64,000 nucleotides of DNA, from assembly GCF_000196515.1 (NCBI RefSeq), contig NC_014248.1:4530001-4594000 (forward strand). The letters run 5' to 3'. Below are positions 51,472-60,502 of this stretch, piece by piece. Every line of letters starts with the position of its first letter. The first letter of the stretch is position 1. The position numbers and the translations under genes were made by a program. Under the pieces are notes generated by a model. It was not told where the DNA came from and did not search any database. It saw only the letters and a list, made by a program, of their open reading frames with translations. The stretch is from 'Nostoc azollae' 0708. Its GTDB lineage: Bacteria > Cyanobacteriota > Cyanobacteriia > Cyanobacteriales > Nostocaceae.

Positions 51472-52794
51472 ATACGTACTTTTTTTAGTATCTGTTTTGG
51501 TCAGTTTATATCAAGTATTAGTAGTTATATGACCAAGTTTGCTATCAAACTCTGGACCTGGGCACTGACAGATCAGGTAACTACATTAGCTTTAATCAGT
51601 TTCTTTTTGCTGATTCCTAGTATTTTTATCACATTGCTTTCAGGACTAATTGTAGACCGTGTAAGCAGAAAACTATTGATTATTATTGGGGATTCAGTAC
51701 CAGCTATATCCACTATATTCATCTGTTATATTTATTTAAATAATCAATTAGACATTTGGTATCTTTATTTAACTGGTGCCGTAAATGGAGCTTTTAGTTA
51801 AATTCAATCCCTAGCATATTCAACATCAATTTCTACGCCAGTTCCCAAATAGCATTACACCGGCGCTACAAGTATGAATTCTGCTATTCATTATGGTTTA
51901 ATCATTATAGTTCCAGGGTTGGCAGGTTTACTCTATTATATAATTGGGTTAAGTAGAATTTTGATTATTGATATTGTTACTTTTACAGTTGCGCTCGCTA
52001 GCATTTTTAAAATACATATTCCTAAAGCAAAAATAAACCATCAATCTCAGAAAGATATTGGTTTTTGGAAACAAATAATCTTTGGCTTTCGCTATCTTAC
52101 AGCGCATCCGAGTCTGTTAGCTATTATCACAACTGGGTCTTTATTCTGGTTCGGTCATGACATCGGTGCAACCTTGTTGTCTGCCATGATTTTGGCACGC
52201 ACAGATAATAATGCTACAGTCTTAGGTAAGATATCTTCTGCTGCCGGTTTGGGTGGAGTGACAGGAACTATAATTTTGAGTATTTGGGGTGGTTATAAAC
52301 GACGGATAAATGGTTTTTTCTTAGGAATGATTGGTACTGCAATGAGCAAAATAGTATTTGGTTTCGCACAATGGTTAATGATTTCGTTACCGGCGAAGTT
52401 TTTTTCCTCTCTCAATTTTCCCATGTTAACAAGTTCCAGTGCAGCTATTTTGTTGAGTAAAGTTAGACCAGATGTACAAGGAAGAGTTTTTGCTACTGAA
52501 TCTAGTATTCAAAAAATTGTTTCTGCGATCGCAGTCTTTATTTCTGCTTTGCTTGCTGACCATATTTTTGAACCTGCGATGATGCCTGGAGGTAGCCTTA
52601 CTCCCTTATTTAGTGGTTTATTTGCCACTGCTAAAGGTGCGGGAATGGCACTTCTATCTATCTATATGTAATTTCCTCTCTAGGTTTGTTGCTAGTTGGT
52701 TTAGGTGTATATGCTTACCCAAAATTGACAAATGTGGAATATATTCTACCTGATTATGATGTTGAAAAACAACAGTCAACCCCTTCGGGTAATT
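51472..52794 (+). pseudogene. MFS transporter (siderophore-exporter-like), lost start and premature stops
   Basis: The frame reads from ATA 51472 (IRTFFSICFGQFISSISSYM), where homologues would have ATG-Arg-Thr-Phe, through typical MFS helices (FLLIPSIFITLLSGLIVDRV; SRKLLIIIGDSVPAIS). In-frame stops occur at 51799 (TAA) and 51850 (TAG), then helices continue (GLIIIVPGLAGLLYYIIG; GRVFATESSIQKIVSAIAV). A frameshift near 52670 moves the last helix (LAGLLLVGLGVYAYPKL-like) to another frame. Transporters of this EntS-like type often export siderophores and lie beside such receptors. Confidence 0.8.
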
Positions 52795-52855
52795 AAAAAT
52801 TAAAGATAATTAGTGGGAGCTTGAACCCGGGACTGATCGCAGACCACTTATTAGC
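52783..52855. repeat. Short repeat shared with 17565-17630
   Basis: Both copies read CTTCGGG, then AATTAAAAA, then a CTTGAAC...CTGATC...AGACCACT block. On the minus strand the block carries CCGGGTTCAAG, which resembles a tRNA T-arm. There is no complete tRNA fold. Confidence 0.5.
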
Positions 52856-52858
52856 TTT

Positions 52859-53401
52859 TCAATCGTGTAACAATGCCTCAAGTTTACTAATCAAAATTAA
52901 GTCGTCTATCTCTATCCCTAACTCCTTTCTCATTTCTGATATTGCTGTATCTTCATAAATGGAAAAATTAAGATTATTAATATTTTTAATTCTTACTTTT
53001 CTTCCATATAGAAACCCCAAATCTAATGATGAAAAATGTTGTTGAGTGAATCTATAACTGGGGGGATAAAGATATTGAGATATAAATTTAAAAATTACGC
53101 AATGCAAAGATTTGCTTTTTATATCATTGCCCATTGTAAAACCAACAATAAAAGATTCATCTTCTAAAGAAAATCCTCGCCCTAGTAATATATGTAGATA
53201 ATCATGTCTGCAAAGGTCTATTTTTCCAGGAAAGGGTAGAAAACTTTGAGGATTTTCTAATAACCAAACCATGAAAGGAATATCTGATTGTTTATCACCC
53301 TTAAGAGTTTGATAAACATTTTTTAATGTGTGTTGACTGGTATAAGTACCGATAGTTACACTAGTAGTAGTTTTTGCACCTATAGTTAATTCAATAGCCA
53401 T
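52859..53401 (-). CDS. Coq4-like metal-motif protein, function unknown
   Basis: From ATG 53401 the product is 180 residues. It contains HDYLH at residues 66-70 followed eleven residues later by Glu82, which is exactly the HDxxH-x11-E zinc motif that defines Coq4, a protein of ubiquinone biosynthesis. Context (GKIDLCRHDYLHILLGRGFS; FIVGFTMGND) also suits that fold. Outside this core I see no further resemblance. The ATG overlaps the end of the 85-residue upstream gene by eleven bases, so the two are co-translated. Cyanobacteria lack ubiquinone, so a lipid or quinone-binding role of another kind is possible but only inferred. Confidence 0.6.
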   Translation of the reverse strand: MAIELTIGAKTTTSVTIGTYTSQHTLKNVYQTLKGDKQSDIPFMVWLLENPQSFLPFPGKIDLCRHDYLHILLGRGFSLEDESFIVGFTMGNDIKSKSLHCVIFKFISQYLYPPSYRFTQQHFSSLDLGFLYGRKVRIKNINNLNFSIYEDTAISEMRKELGIEIDDLILISKLEALLHD

Positions 53402-53648
53402 CTGTAAACTCCAAAACAATCAACAAATATAAAGACGCAACCAGCAAAAAAATCCTAATTTTATCTTTTAGTAAGATACTCGCTACTAGTAATTGACTAG
53501 AACTAATTGCTAAAAAGATAAACCCATATCCACTAATTATGGTTTTAGATGCTAATAAAATAGCACCACATAAGGCACATAAGCTACTAGATATTTTTAA
53601 AATCGAAGAAATAGGTGATTTCTTTTTGTGCTTGCCTTTAAATACCAT
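53391..53648 (-). CDS. Small membrane protein, operon partner of the Coq4-like gene
   Basis: This 85-residue protein has a basic N-terminus (MVFKGKHKKKSP) and about three hydrophobic helices (SLCALCGAILLASKTIISGY; GFIFLAISSSQLLVASILL; IFLLVASLYLLIVLEF). It has no family I recognise. Its stop overlaps the start of the Coq4-like gene. The open frame amid decayed DNA and the overlap support a real gene. Confidence 0.55.
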   Translation of the reverse strand: MVFKGKHKKKSPISSILKISSSLCALCGAILLASKTIISGYGFIFLAISSSQLLVASILLKDKIRIFLLVASLYLLIVLEFTDGY

Positions 53649-54199
53649 ATATATGGAAGTTATGGTATTTTTTTATTACAAACGTATTCTCATACGATTA
53701 ATAAGCTGCTGACAATAGAAGAAATACGTAAAATCTACATCAGAAATAACTGCCTGAAACATATTTTGGCCAAGAATGAGGGGGAATAGGATGCCTTCGG
53801 GGATTAGGTAGCATCTCAAAGAGAGCGCAGATATTATAGCAATACTTGTGAGAAACACGAACAATGGCTTACCTTGAATCCGTAGGTAGCTTTTGGGCAA
53901 TTTTAATTATGGGGTTCTCCACACCTTAGACCCTTCCCCCCTAAACCCCTTTTATTGAAAATTAAGTTTTGAAAAACTTGCTTTATAATTAAGGCTATAT
54001 AGCTATAGATTTATGGTTTTGATGAATCAAAGATTCTCACCCACAAATAAATTGTCCAGCGCAAACAAGAACATGCAGAACTGATGGCGGATGTAAATTT
54101 ACAGGTAATATTTCTGTCTGTGGTGCACCCAATAGACCTCTTGCAGAATTAATTATATCTTATAATTAGGCGTTGTCTTTGTTTTAGCCGAAAGTTAGA
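53649..54199. other. Non-coding region
   Basis: The promoter region of the small operon is followed by AT-rich DNA. A 74-codon open frame at 53676-53900 shows no similarity I recognise and spans repeat-like sequence, so I do not call it. Nothing else is seen. Confidence 0.4.
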
Positions 54200-54785
54200 G
54201 TTACACGGTTATGTTTGAATTAGTAATCGCAAAGAACACCAAAAGTATCTACGGAATATTTCGGGTAAGGAGTTATTGGGGTATCGATGAACAACCAAAG
54301 GAATTAAGAGAAGACTGCTCACGAAGAATAGTCGCTGAAGTTGGGATTTTTCTAGTGTGAGAAATGCGGTTACGCACATACCCAAAAAAGCTGATACCTA
54401 ACTTACGAGTAGTAGCAACAAGAGAAATAAAAGTATCCCACGCCTGAGTACCTTGTAGAGTTTGAGTGGCATAACTAATATTACGTCGCTGCACCATCGT
54501 CCGGCAGCTAATTTTGCCGGACGATGGTGCAAAGGCAATTCAGGATGCTCTAAAACATATAACAACTCCGAAATTTTCAGGAGCTTTAATTGTTTTCGCT
54601 CATCCAACTGTTGATAACCACTTTTAGTATCCTAAAGTTTCCAAAACTCAGACCCGAGTTTTTCAGCCGTTTGCTGACTGGGTGCATCTTTGTAATCGAG
54701 TAAATCTCGATAGTAATCCCAGAAATCATCCAAGAATCGACGCATATACTTCACTTTTCTCCCTTTCGAAATCAGCTTGGTTTTT
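54200..54785 (-). pseudogene. IS66-like transposase, C-terminal part
   Basis: Minus-strand text reads MRRFLDDFWDYYRDLLDYKD, APSQQTAEKLGSEFWKL, LLYVLEHPELPLHHRPAKLA and RRNISYATQTLQGTQAWDTF, then TTRKLGISFFGYVRNRISHT. The LPLHxxPAxLAAR stretch resembles the end of IS66-type transposases (LPLxNNxAExxxR). A frame change occurs near 54500. A perfect 15-base hairpin (GCACCATCGTCCGGC) lies in the gene at 54491-54530. The N-terminal part of what is probably the same gene lies at 56160-56728, on the far side of an inserted IS1634. Confidence 0.55.
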
Positions 54786-56081
54786 AACCCACATTCCGCA
54801 CTTCAATAAATAGCATAAATAGACCTTATAATTCTGATATTTTATGATATTTTAATTGTGCTGCCAGTTCTTTAATCTTTAATTCCGCTAAGGATGTCTG
54901 TTCAAATTCTCCTTTAACTACTCTAGCTACTTGTTTACTGATTTTTAGGAACTCCTCTTGAATGCTTTGGGTTAATTTCTTTAAGTTTGCTTTTTTTCTG
55001 TCTGCACTTTCTACTCATAGCCATCTTTGCTCTATTCCCCCATAAGATACTTTTTCTTCTTGATAGCTATATCCTTTAATTTCACTTGGTTTCAGTTCTG
55101 TACTGGTAAATGCCTTGACCAAGTTTTTGGCTTTTCTAATGGATAAAGGTACTCGACTTATCCATTTCATGTTCGACATTAATTTTAAATCACTTTCGCT
55201 ATATAATGCACTATCAGCCACCATTATACTTTCAAAATCTATTTGTTTGTCATACTCCACCAAGATTTGAGCAAATACTGCTTTATCTGATTCATTTCCT
55301 GATGCTACTCTAAAAAATCAGGGTATATCTCCGTCACTACTTACTATTCAACCTAATATACATTGTTTTAAGTCTGGACGATGGTCACGAGAATATCCTT
55401 GTGTGATGTTAATCGGATTTTATCGGTTCATTCCTAATTCTTATCCTAAATTATTTAGGCAATTATTATACTCTCCATGCAAATGCAATGAGGTTGAACC
55501 TAAATGGGAATATTTGGTTGCTACTCCATATTTTTTTACTACTTCTAAGGCAATTATTAGGAATAATTTAGTTAATCCATATTTGGATAGCTTATCCATT
55601 ACTCTCCCTATTCTATCATCATTTAAATCTTCGCCTTCAATTCCCGCTCCTAATCAATATTCTATGGACTTTTCCTCAAAAGATCGAAGCAATAAATATA
55701 ATGGTCTCCATAGAAAACCTAGTCCATAATGATTGCTTTGACTATTTCTCCTGTATTCACTTTTTCGCTACTATCTATTCAGAATATCCTATTGATTATT
55801 TCTACAATTCCTATCTCATCTCTTATTCCCAAGTGATCCAAGTTCCTACTCTCAAACTCTTCTTTTTGGTAATTGATATCTTTGTGTATTTTTATTTAAT
55901 TCAGGCTCATTTACATTCATCTATTCTTAATTTATTATCAATACTTACGATTTCCAAGTTGTTGGTAATCGTAAGTATTGTCTATTTTTTTACTATTTCA
56001 AGTATGTGTTTACTACGTAGCTTTTTGTAATTCTTTTACATTTCTATGTATACTACACAATGAAGTACAGAATGTGGGTTT
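54786..56081 (-). mobile_element. Third IS1634-family element, heavily decayed
   Basis: The ends AACCCACATTCCGCACTTCA (54786-54805) and, in reverse complement, AAACCCACATTCTGTACTTC (near 56062-56081) are inverted repeats like those of the other IS1634 copies. Inside, on the minus strand, a transposase relic reads NLDHLGI, then IMVADSALYSESDLKLMSNM and NMKWISRVPLSIRKAKNLVK (55015-55263), with many stops. It is diverged from the copies at 36-39 kb. Confidence 0.75.
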
Positions 56082-56159
56082 AATCAGTAGGTTCGATAAG
56101 TATCCGGCTGATAGGATATACCAATATCTTCTAAAAACTCTAATTAATTTGCCTTGGGT

Positions 56160-56728
56160 CTGTTACCCCCGTAGTACAGGCTAATCACTAAGGTTTTGAT
56201 TCCTGGTCCGAATTCTCCTTCATCACCGCAAGGAAGTTCGGCTAAATAGGTTTTCCCCTCTGACGCTGAATAATCTTCTCTTTACGGAATAGTCCATTGT
56301 CTGTTGCCAGGGTGATGTCTTGGACGATTACTTCTTGATACCCTTTAAATTCTGCGTCTGCTGGTAGTTTGTCTTGGGGGTATTCCAGTATTTGTTCTCT
56401 ATTTATTTATGTTAATAGTCGCCTTCTTACTGCCTTTATTGTGCTTTTTTGGGGGTTTTCGCTCTTTCTCTGATGAGTGATTGTTGGTCAATCCTTTTTT
56501 GCTCCCTTTGATGTCTGGCTGACCTTATTCTCCTTTCACGCGCTTGTTTTCATCTTTTAACTGTTGATTTTCCGCTCTTATTTCTTTGATTTCCGTTTGT
56601 AATTGCTCTATTAGGTTCAGTAATATTTCTACTGTCCGACCCATTGATTGGTCTGCAATTCCTTTTGGCTCGATGGTTTGCAGTATCTCTTCTGCCGACT
56701 TCTTACTCGAATCCAGCTTTTGCCTCAT
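56160..56728 (-). pseudogene. IS66-like transposase, N-terminal part
   Basis: From about 56728 the minus strand gives MRQKLDSSKKSAEEILQTIE, then a coiled coil (LIEQLQTEIKEIRAENQQLK) and, past a stop, GQPDIKGSKK. Further on come REQILEYPQDKLPADAEFKG, ITLATDNGLFRKEKI and GDEGEFGPGIKTLVISLYY. This is the leucine-zipper and linker region of an IS66-like transposase. The matching C-terminus is at 54200-54785; the middle has been lost. Confidence 0.55.
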
Positions 56729-56740
56729 GTCTCATATGTT

Positions 56741-57052
56741 ATGATATTCTGTCTCCCTTACTTACCTTATTTTTCTCTTACCCCTACTTATTGAGCCGAT
56801 ACCAAATTTTCATCCCCTCAGAATTTGAAAAAACCCGACAATGCCGACAGGACGATTATTGAATATCGCTACACCTTACTGGTCTATAACATCCTCTAAC
56901 AGGATTTTGGACTTAATCCAAGGATAAATTCGGGGGCTTGTACCATCAAGGAATTATTAGTCAAGAAACTACACCCAGGAATTAAAAAATAATTACTGAG
57001 TGTACTTATTAGGCTTAAATAATTAACTTGTGAAACTAATTACTAGAGAATC
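56741..57052. other. Non-coding region
   Basis: This AT-rich stretch lies between the IS66-like gene and the RTX fragment. Nothing identifiable is seen. Confidence 0.4.
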
Positions 57053-57360
57053 TTAAACAAGCTGGATGTCCACACTAACCATAAAATTAGCAGGTGTATT
57101 CTCAAGAGTAGCTAATTGAGTTTCTTGGAAGAACAAGCCACCATTAGCGTAATTGTAACTGAGACCAGTGAGGTTAGTAATACCGAACTGAACTTTAGAA
57201 ATCTGAATCTTGTGACCTTCAGCCCAATTGAAATCTTTGATAATGTCTAAGCCTTCTAAAACCGAGTTGAAGACAAATCCATCAGCACCAAGCCCACCAT
57301 TTAGGGTATCATTACCAAGACTATTTAGGGTATCACTACCACCACTAATGTATGATATAG
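57053..57360 (-). pseudogene. RTX/hemolysin-type calcium-binding protein, C-terminal fragment
   Basis: About 100 residues remain, ending at TAA 57053. Glycine-rich repeats (GGSDTLNSLGNDTLNGGLGA) are followed by the usual tail (DGFVFNSVLEGLDIIKDFNW; IQISKVQFGITNLTGLSYNY). This is the end of a secreted type-I-exported calcium-binding protein. The upstream part is absent, so it is a relic. Confidence 0.75.
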
Positions 57361-57586
57361 TTGTAATTGAGTAAGGAAAGTTTTTTGCGAATGTATGTAA
57401 AGTCCAGATAGAGCTAATAAAGTAGCTATGCTTAATTTATAAAATTGTTGTTGCCATGGAGATTTCAATAAATTATCCCAGTGTATATCCTTAATAGATA
57501 CATAAATAGTTTACAATCTGTTATGTAGGCATATTTAAAGGAAATTAAACCTACCGCATAGGATGCAGCTAAAACTGAGAGGAGAA
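57361..57586. other. Upstream region of the dead ABC transporter
   Basis: This AT-rich spacer holds TTTACA at 57511 and TATGTA about 9 bp further on, too close for a clear promoter. No gene is seen. Confidence 0.3.
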
Positions 57587-59094
57587 ATGATCAAGTTTGG
57601 TTTTAGGCGCTGCTTATCTTGGTTTTTGGTGGTTGGGTTAAGTAGTTGCTTGTTAGCTGGTTGTAGTGTGAATCCTAGTGGTAGAAAAACTCTACGAGTA
57701 GCGACTGAACCGGCTTTTCCTCCTTTTGAGTTTCAGGGGAAGGGTGGAGAGTTAGAGGCTTTTTCTATTGATTTGATGAGAGCGATCACAACTGCTGCTA
57801 GTTTTCAGGTAGAATTCCAAAGTTAACCTTTTGATGGCATTATTACCGCACTGCAAACTAAAAGTATAGATGCGGCAATTAGTTTGATGATCATTACAGA
57901 AGAGAGATCGAAAACAGTAGCTTTCTCTCGTCCTTATTTTAAACCTGGGTTAGCAATTGCAATTCGCGCAGATAATCAAAATATTACTAGTTTTAAAAGT
58001 CTGTGAAGGAAAAAAATCGCTGTACAGATTGGTACAACAGGCACAGAAAAGGCTAAAAGTGTGACTAGGGCCCAAGTTAGTAGTTTTGATTCTGCACCTC
58101 TAGCATTGCAAGAATTACTAAATGGTAATGTTGATGTAGTTATTAATGATGCACCGATAACTTTATATGCCACCATAAGTTGATATGCCATAAATAGAGG
58201 TAATCTTCAAGGAATCAAAGTCATAGTAAAATCACTAACAGAGGAATTTTAAAGAATTACTACTGCTAAAAATTACCCTTATTTATCTTTGGTTAACCAA
58301 GGTTAAAGAAAGATTTTAGCAAAGGGGAATCCTCAACAGAATTATCAAAATGAATGCTTGAAAATAACAGTTTAGGATTAGCAAAATAATCACTATTTAC
58401 TAATCAACATAAAGCTAGATTAAATTAGTTTAGCTTAATATTAGAGTCTCTACCAACTTTATTAGTCGGCGTATTATTAACATTCCAATTAGCATTTATA
58501 TCAGTAATATCGAGTTTAGCTGGTGGTTCTTTAATTGGTATTTTTAGTCTTTCTGCAATTAAACCTGTGCGTTGGTTAGCGAGGGATTATGTAGATTTTT
58601 CTCGAGGCACTCCTTTACTAGTGCAGATATTTATGATTTACTTTGGGTTACCAGGATTTTTCTAAGAGTTAGGTTTTAGTTTTTTATTAAATCGCCTCCT
58701 AGCTGGAGTAATTACTTTCAGTTTAAACAGCACAGCTTATATTGCAGGAATTGTCCGGGCTGGGATTCAATCAATCGAAGTTGGACAATCAGAAGCAGCC
58801 CGTTCACTGGTTTTAAATCCACTTCAAACAATGCGTCATCTAATTTTTCCCCAAGCTTTACAGCGGATGATTCCACCTTTGGGTAATGAATTGATTAGTT
58901 TATTAAAAGATACTAGTTTAGTAGCTGTAATTGGTTTTGCAGAATTGTTCCGAAAAGGACAACTAATAGTGGCAGAAAATTATCACGCCTTTGAAATTTA
59001 CGCTGCGGTGGCTGTGATTTATTTATGTTTGACATTGGTTTCTTCTCAAGCCATTAGTCGCTTAGAAAAATGGATGAAATGGAGAGGTGTCTGA
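57587..59094 (+). pseudogene. Amino-acid ABC transporter, fused binding protein-permease (BgtB/GlnHP-like), disrupted
   Basis: ATG 57587 has AGGAG upstream and begins a lipoprotein-like signal (FLVVGLSSCLLAGCSVNP). A solute-binding domain follows (LRVATEPAFPPFEFQGKGGE; IGTTGTEKAKS; LQELLNGNVDVVINDAP) and then an inner-membrane permease (SRGTPLLVQIFMIYFGLPGF; GIQSIEVGQSEAARSL; PQALQRMIPPLGNELISLLK). The order binding protein-permease in one chain is that of cyanobacterial BgtB, which imports basic amino acids and glutamine. Stops near 57824 (TAA), 58004 (TGA), 58182 (TGA), 58249 and 58662 and a frameshift around 58300-58440 destroy it. No ATPase gene is adjacent. Confidence 0.88.
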
Positions 59095-59114
59095 ATCAAA
59101 ATTTTAAGATTTAG

Positions 59115-59140
59115 GTTGGGTTTCCTTACGTCAACCCAAC
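59115..59140. repeat. Hairpin with GTTGGGTT arms
   Basis: GTTGGGTT and AACCCAAC form an 8-bp stem with a 10-base loop just after the transporter pseudogene. Related text follows at 59154-59176. It may be a relic terminator. Confidence 0.4.
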
Positions 59141-59294
59141 ATTTTGGGGAGTTTGTTGGGTTACGCTGTCGCTTAACCGAACCTTGCATCTGTAACAATC
59201 ATTTTTCATTAAACCCCTGAAACTCTTGATTTATACAGGTTTTCTGTTTATATGGCTTAAAGCCACCCTACGCTATCAGCAAGCCCTAAGTATT

Positions 59295-59858
59295 TCATTT
59301 ACTCACTTTCCTATATTCCCAAGGGTCAATAAATTTCTGATCATTCCAAATACCAATCTTTTGCTGTTGCGCTCGCGCTTCGACTTGTTGCAATAAAGCT
59401 TTACTGGGACAGTTACGTAAATAAGCCCCATATACTTTCGCTAATCCTTCCTGTAATAAAACTTGTTGGACAAAAGCGCCATCTTTTAAACGCACTTCTG
59501 CAACTTTTCTACCATAGCGATCGCTCTCTATAATATTCAAGTTTACGCGATCACCTGACTGTTTTATAAGTTCCTCTACCCTTGTTTGTGCTTTCATACC
59601 CCAACTAAATTGATTCACATCCTGAACCCGTTTACTACTCTTCTCCTTCTCCGAGTGAGGTATTTCCGGTGCATCCACACAAGCAAAGCGTACCGTGAAT
59701 TTCTGACCATCAACGCCTTTCAATACCAATGTATCACCATCGGTTACCCGTTCCACAATATCACCAGCAGGGGGAAATAAGCGCTCGTACCCCATCAAAC
59801 TGAGAACAATAATACCTGCACCCAGCCAAATTACTATTTGTTTAGTTAATTTATTCAT
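59295..59858 (-). CDS. Staphylococcal-nuclease-like (thermonuclease) protein
   Basis: The 187-residue product has an N-terminal membrane or signal segment (IVIWLGAGIIVLSLMGY) and an SNase domain. Seen are VTDGDTLVL (calcium ligands), FACVDAPEIP, and the catalytic Arg/Glu stretch ESDRYGRKVAEV. Cyanobacterial members of this length are anchored or exported nucleases that degrade DNA and RNA with calcium. The frame is intact and flanked by repeats. Confidence 0.9.
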   Translation of the reverse strand: MNKLTKQIVIWLGAGIIVLSLMGYERLFPPAGDIVERVTDGDTLVLKGVDGQKFTVRFACVDAPEIPHSEKEKSSKRVQDVNQFSWGMKAQTRVEELIKQSGDRVNLNIIESDRYGRKVAEVRLKDGAFVQQVLLQEGLAKVYGAYLRNCPSKALLQQVEARAQQQKIGIWNDQKFIDPWEYRKVSK

Positions 59859-59889
59859 TCCGTTTATACTGGTGGAAACCGGTGAAACT

Positions 59890-60013
59890 TGGACTTATGC
59901 CATACTGATAGCGCAGCGTGCCGTAAGCCATGGGTAACGTAGTGCAGCGAAGTACCTCGCAGATTCTTCACTATCTCTTTCAGAATGACACTTTTAAACC
60001 GTTCTTAGTATAT
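59890..60013 (+). repeat. Dispersed palindromic repeat, copy 3
   Basis: It contains CATACTGATAGCGCAGCGTG, GATTCTTCACTATCTCTTTC and AGAATGACACTTTTAAACCG, and ends TTAGTATAT. It is in opposite orientation to the copy at 13945-14024. Confidence 0.65.
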
Positions 60014-60262
60014 CAGCTATCAGTTATTCACTCCACTGGCTTTTAAAATCAGTGATAGAAGGGTGTCAGGGAATAATAACTTCCTGCCTCCTGGCAATAC
60101 CACTAATTTGGCAATCCAGCCTATTAATGTGTAAAATTGATACTCACTTAAATAATAGTGAGCAAATAAATCTCATAATGATTTTAAGATGCTCCATTCC
60201 ACTGGAATATCAAATGCAATCCAGAAGTTCAAGCACTAAACAATTATTTTTAAATCAAGGTT

Positions 60263-60502
60263 ATGAAACCTATTGAGCAACATCAACGATGCGCTACATC
60301 TCAGAATTTTCAACAATCTCTTATCCAGTTGGGAGATATCTTACAAGTTAATCCCAATGATGGTCAAGATATCACAGAAGTTGAAACTAGTAAAGCTACT
60401 AACGTACAAACCAGTAAAAATACAGTAAATATTGATCTAGCGGCATTAGAGGATGCGGTTGCCGATATTGAACAATATTTATTTCGCACAAAAAAATCAT
60501 AA
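60263..60502 (+). CDS. Small conserved-looking hypothetical protein
   Basis: This 79-residue acidic protein (MKPIEQHQRCATSQNFQQSL; LAALEDAVADIEQYL) has no membrane segment and no family I recognise. Its stop overlaps the end of the convergent SpoU-family gene by six bases, so the 3' ends are tightly packed. The amphipathic end suggests a small helical protein. Coding status rests on the open frame and its position. Confidence 0.5.
   Translation: MKPIEQHQRCATSQNFQQSLIQLGDILQVNPNDGQDITEVETSKATNVQTSKNTVNIDLAALEDAVADIEQYLFRTKKS

Noticed and set aside
53676-53900. 74-codon hydrophobic frame upstream of the Coq4-like pair
   Set aside because: No ribosome site or family resemblance, and it overlaps repeat-like sequence; probably chance in AT-rich DNA.
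55403-56184. Three plus-strand frames of 68-109 codons
   Set aside because: They run antisense to the decayed IS1634 element and show only low-complexity hydrophobic text.
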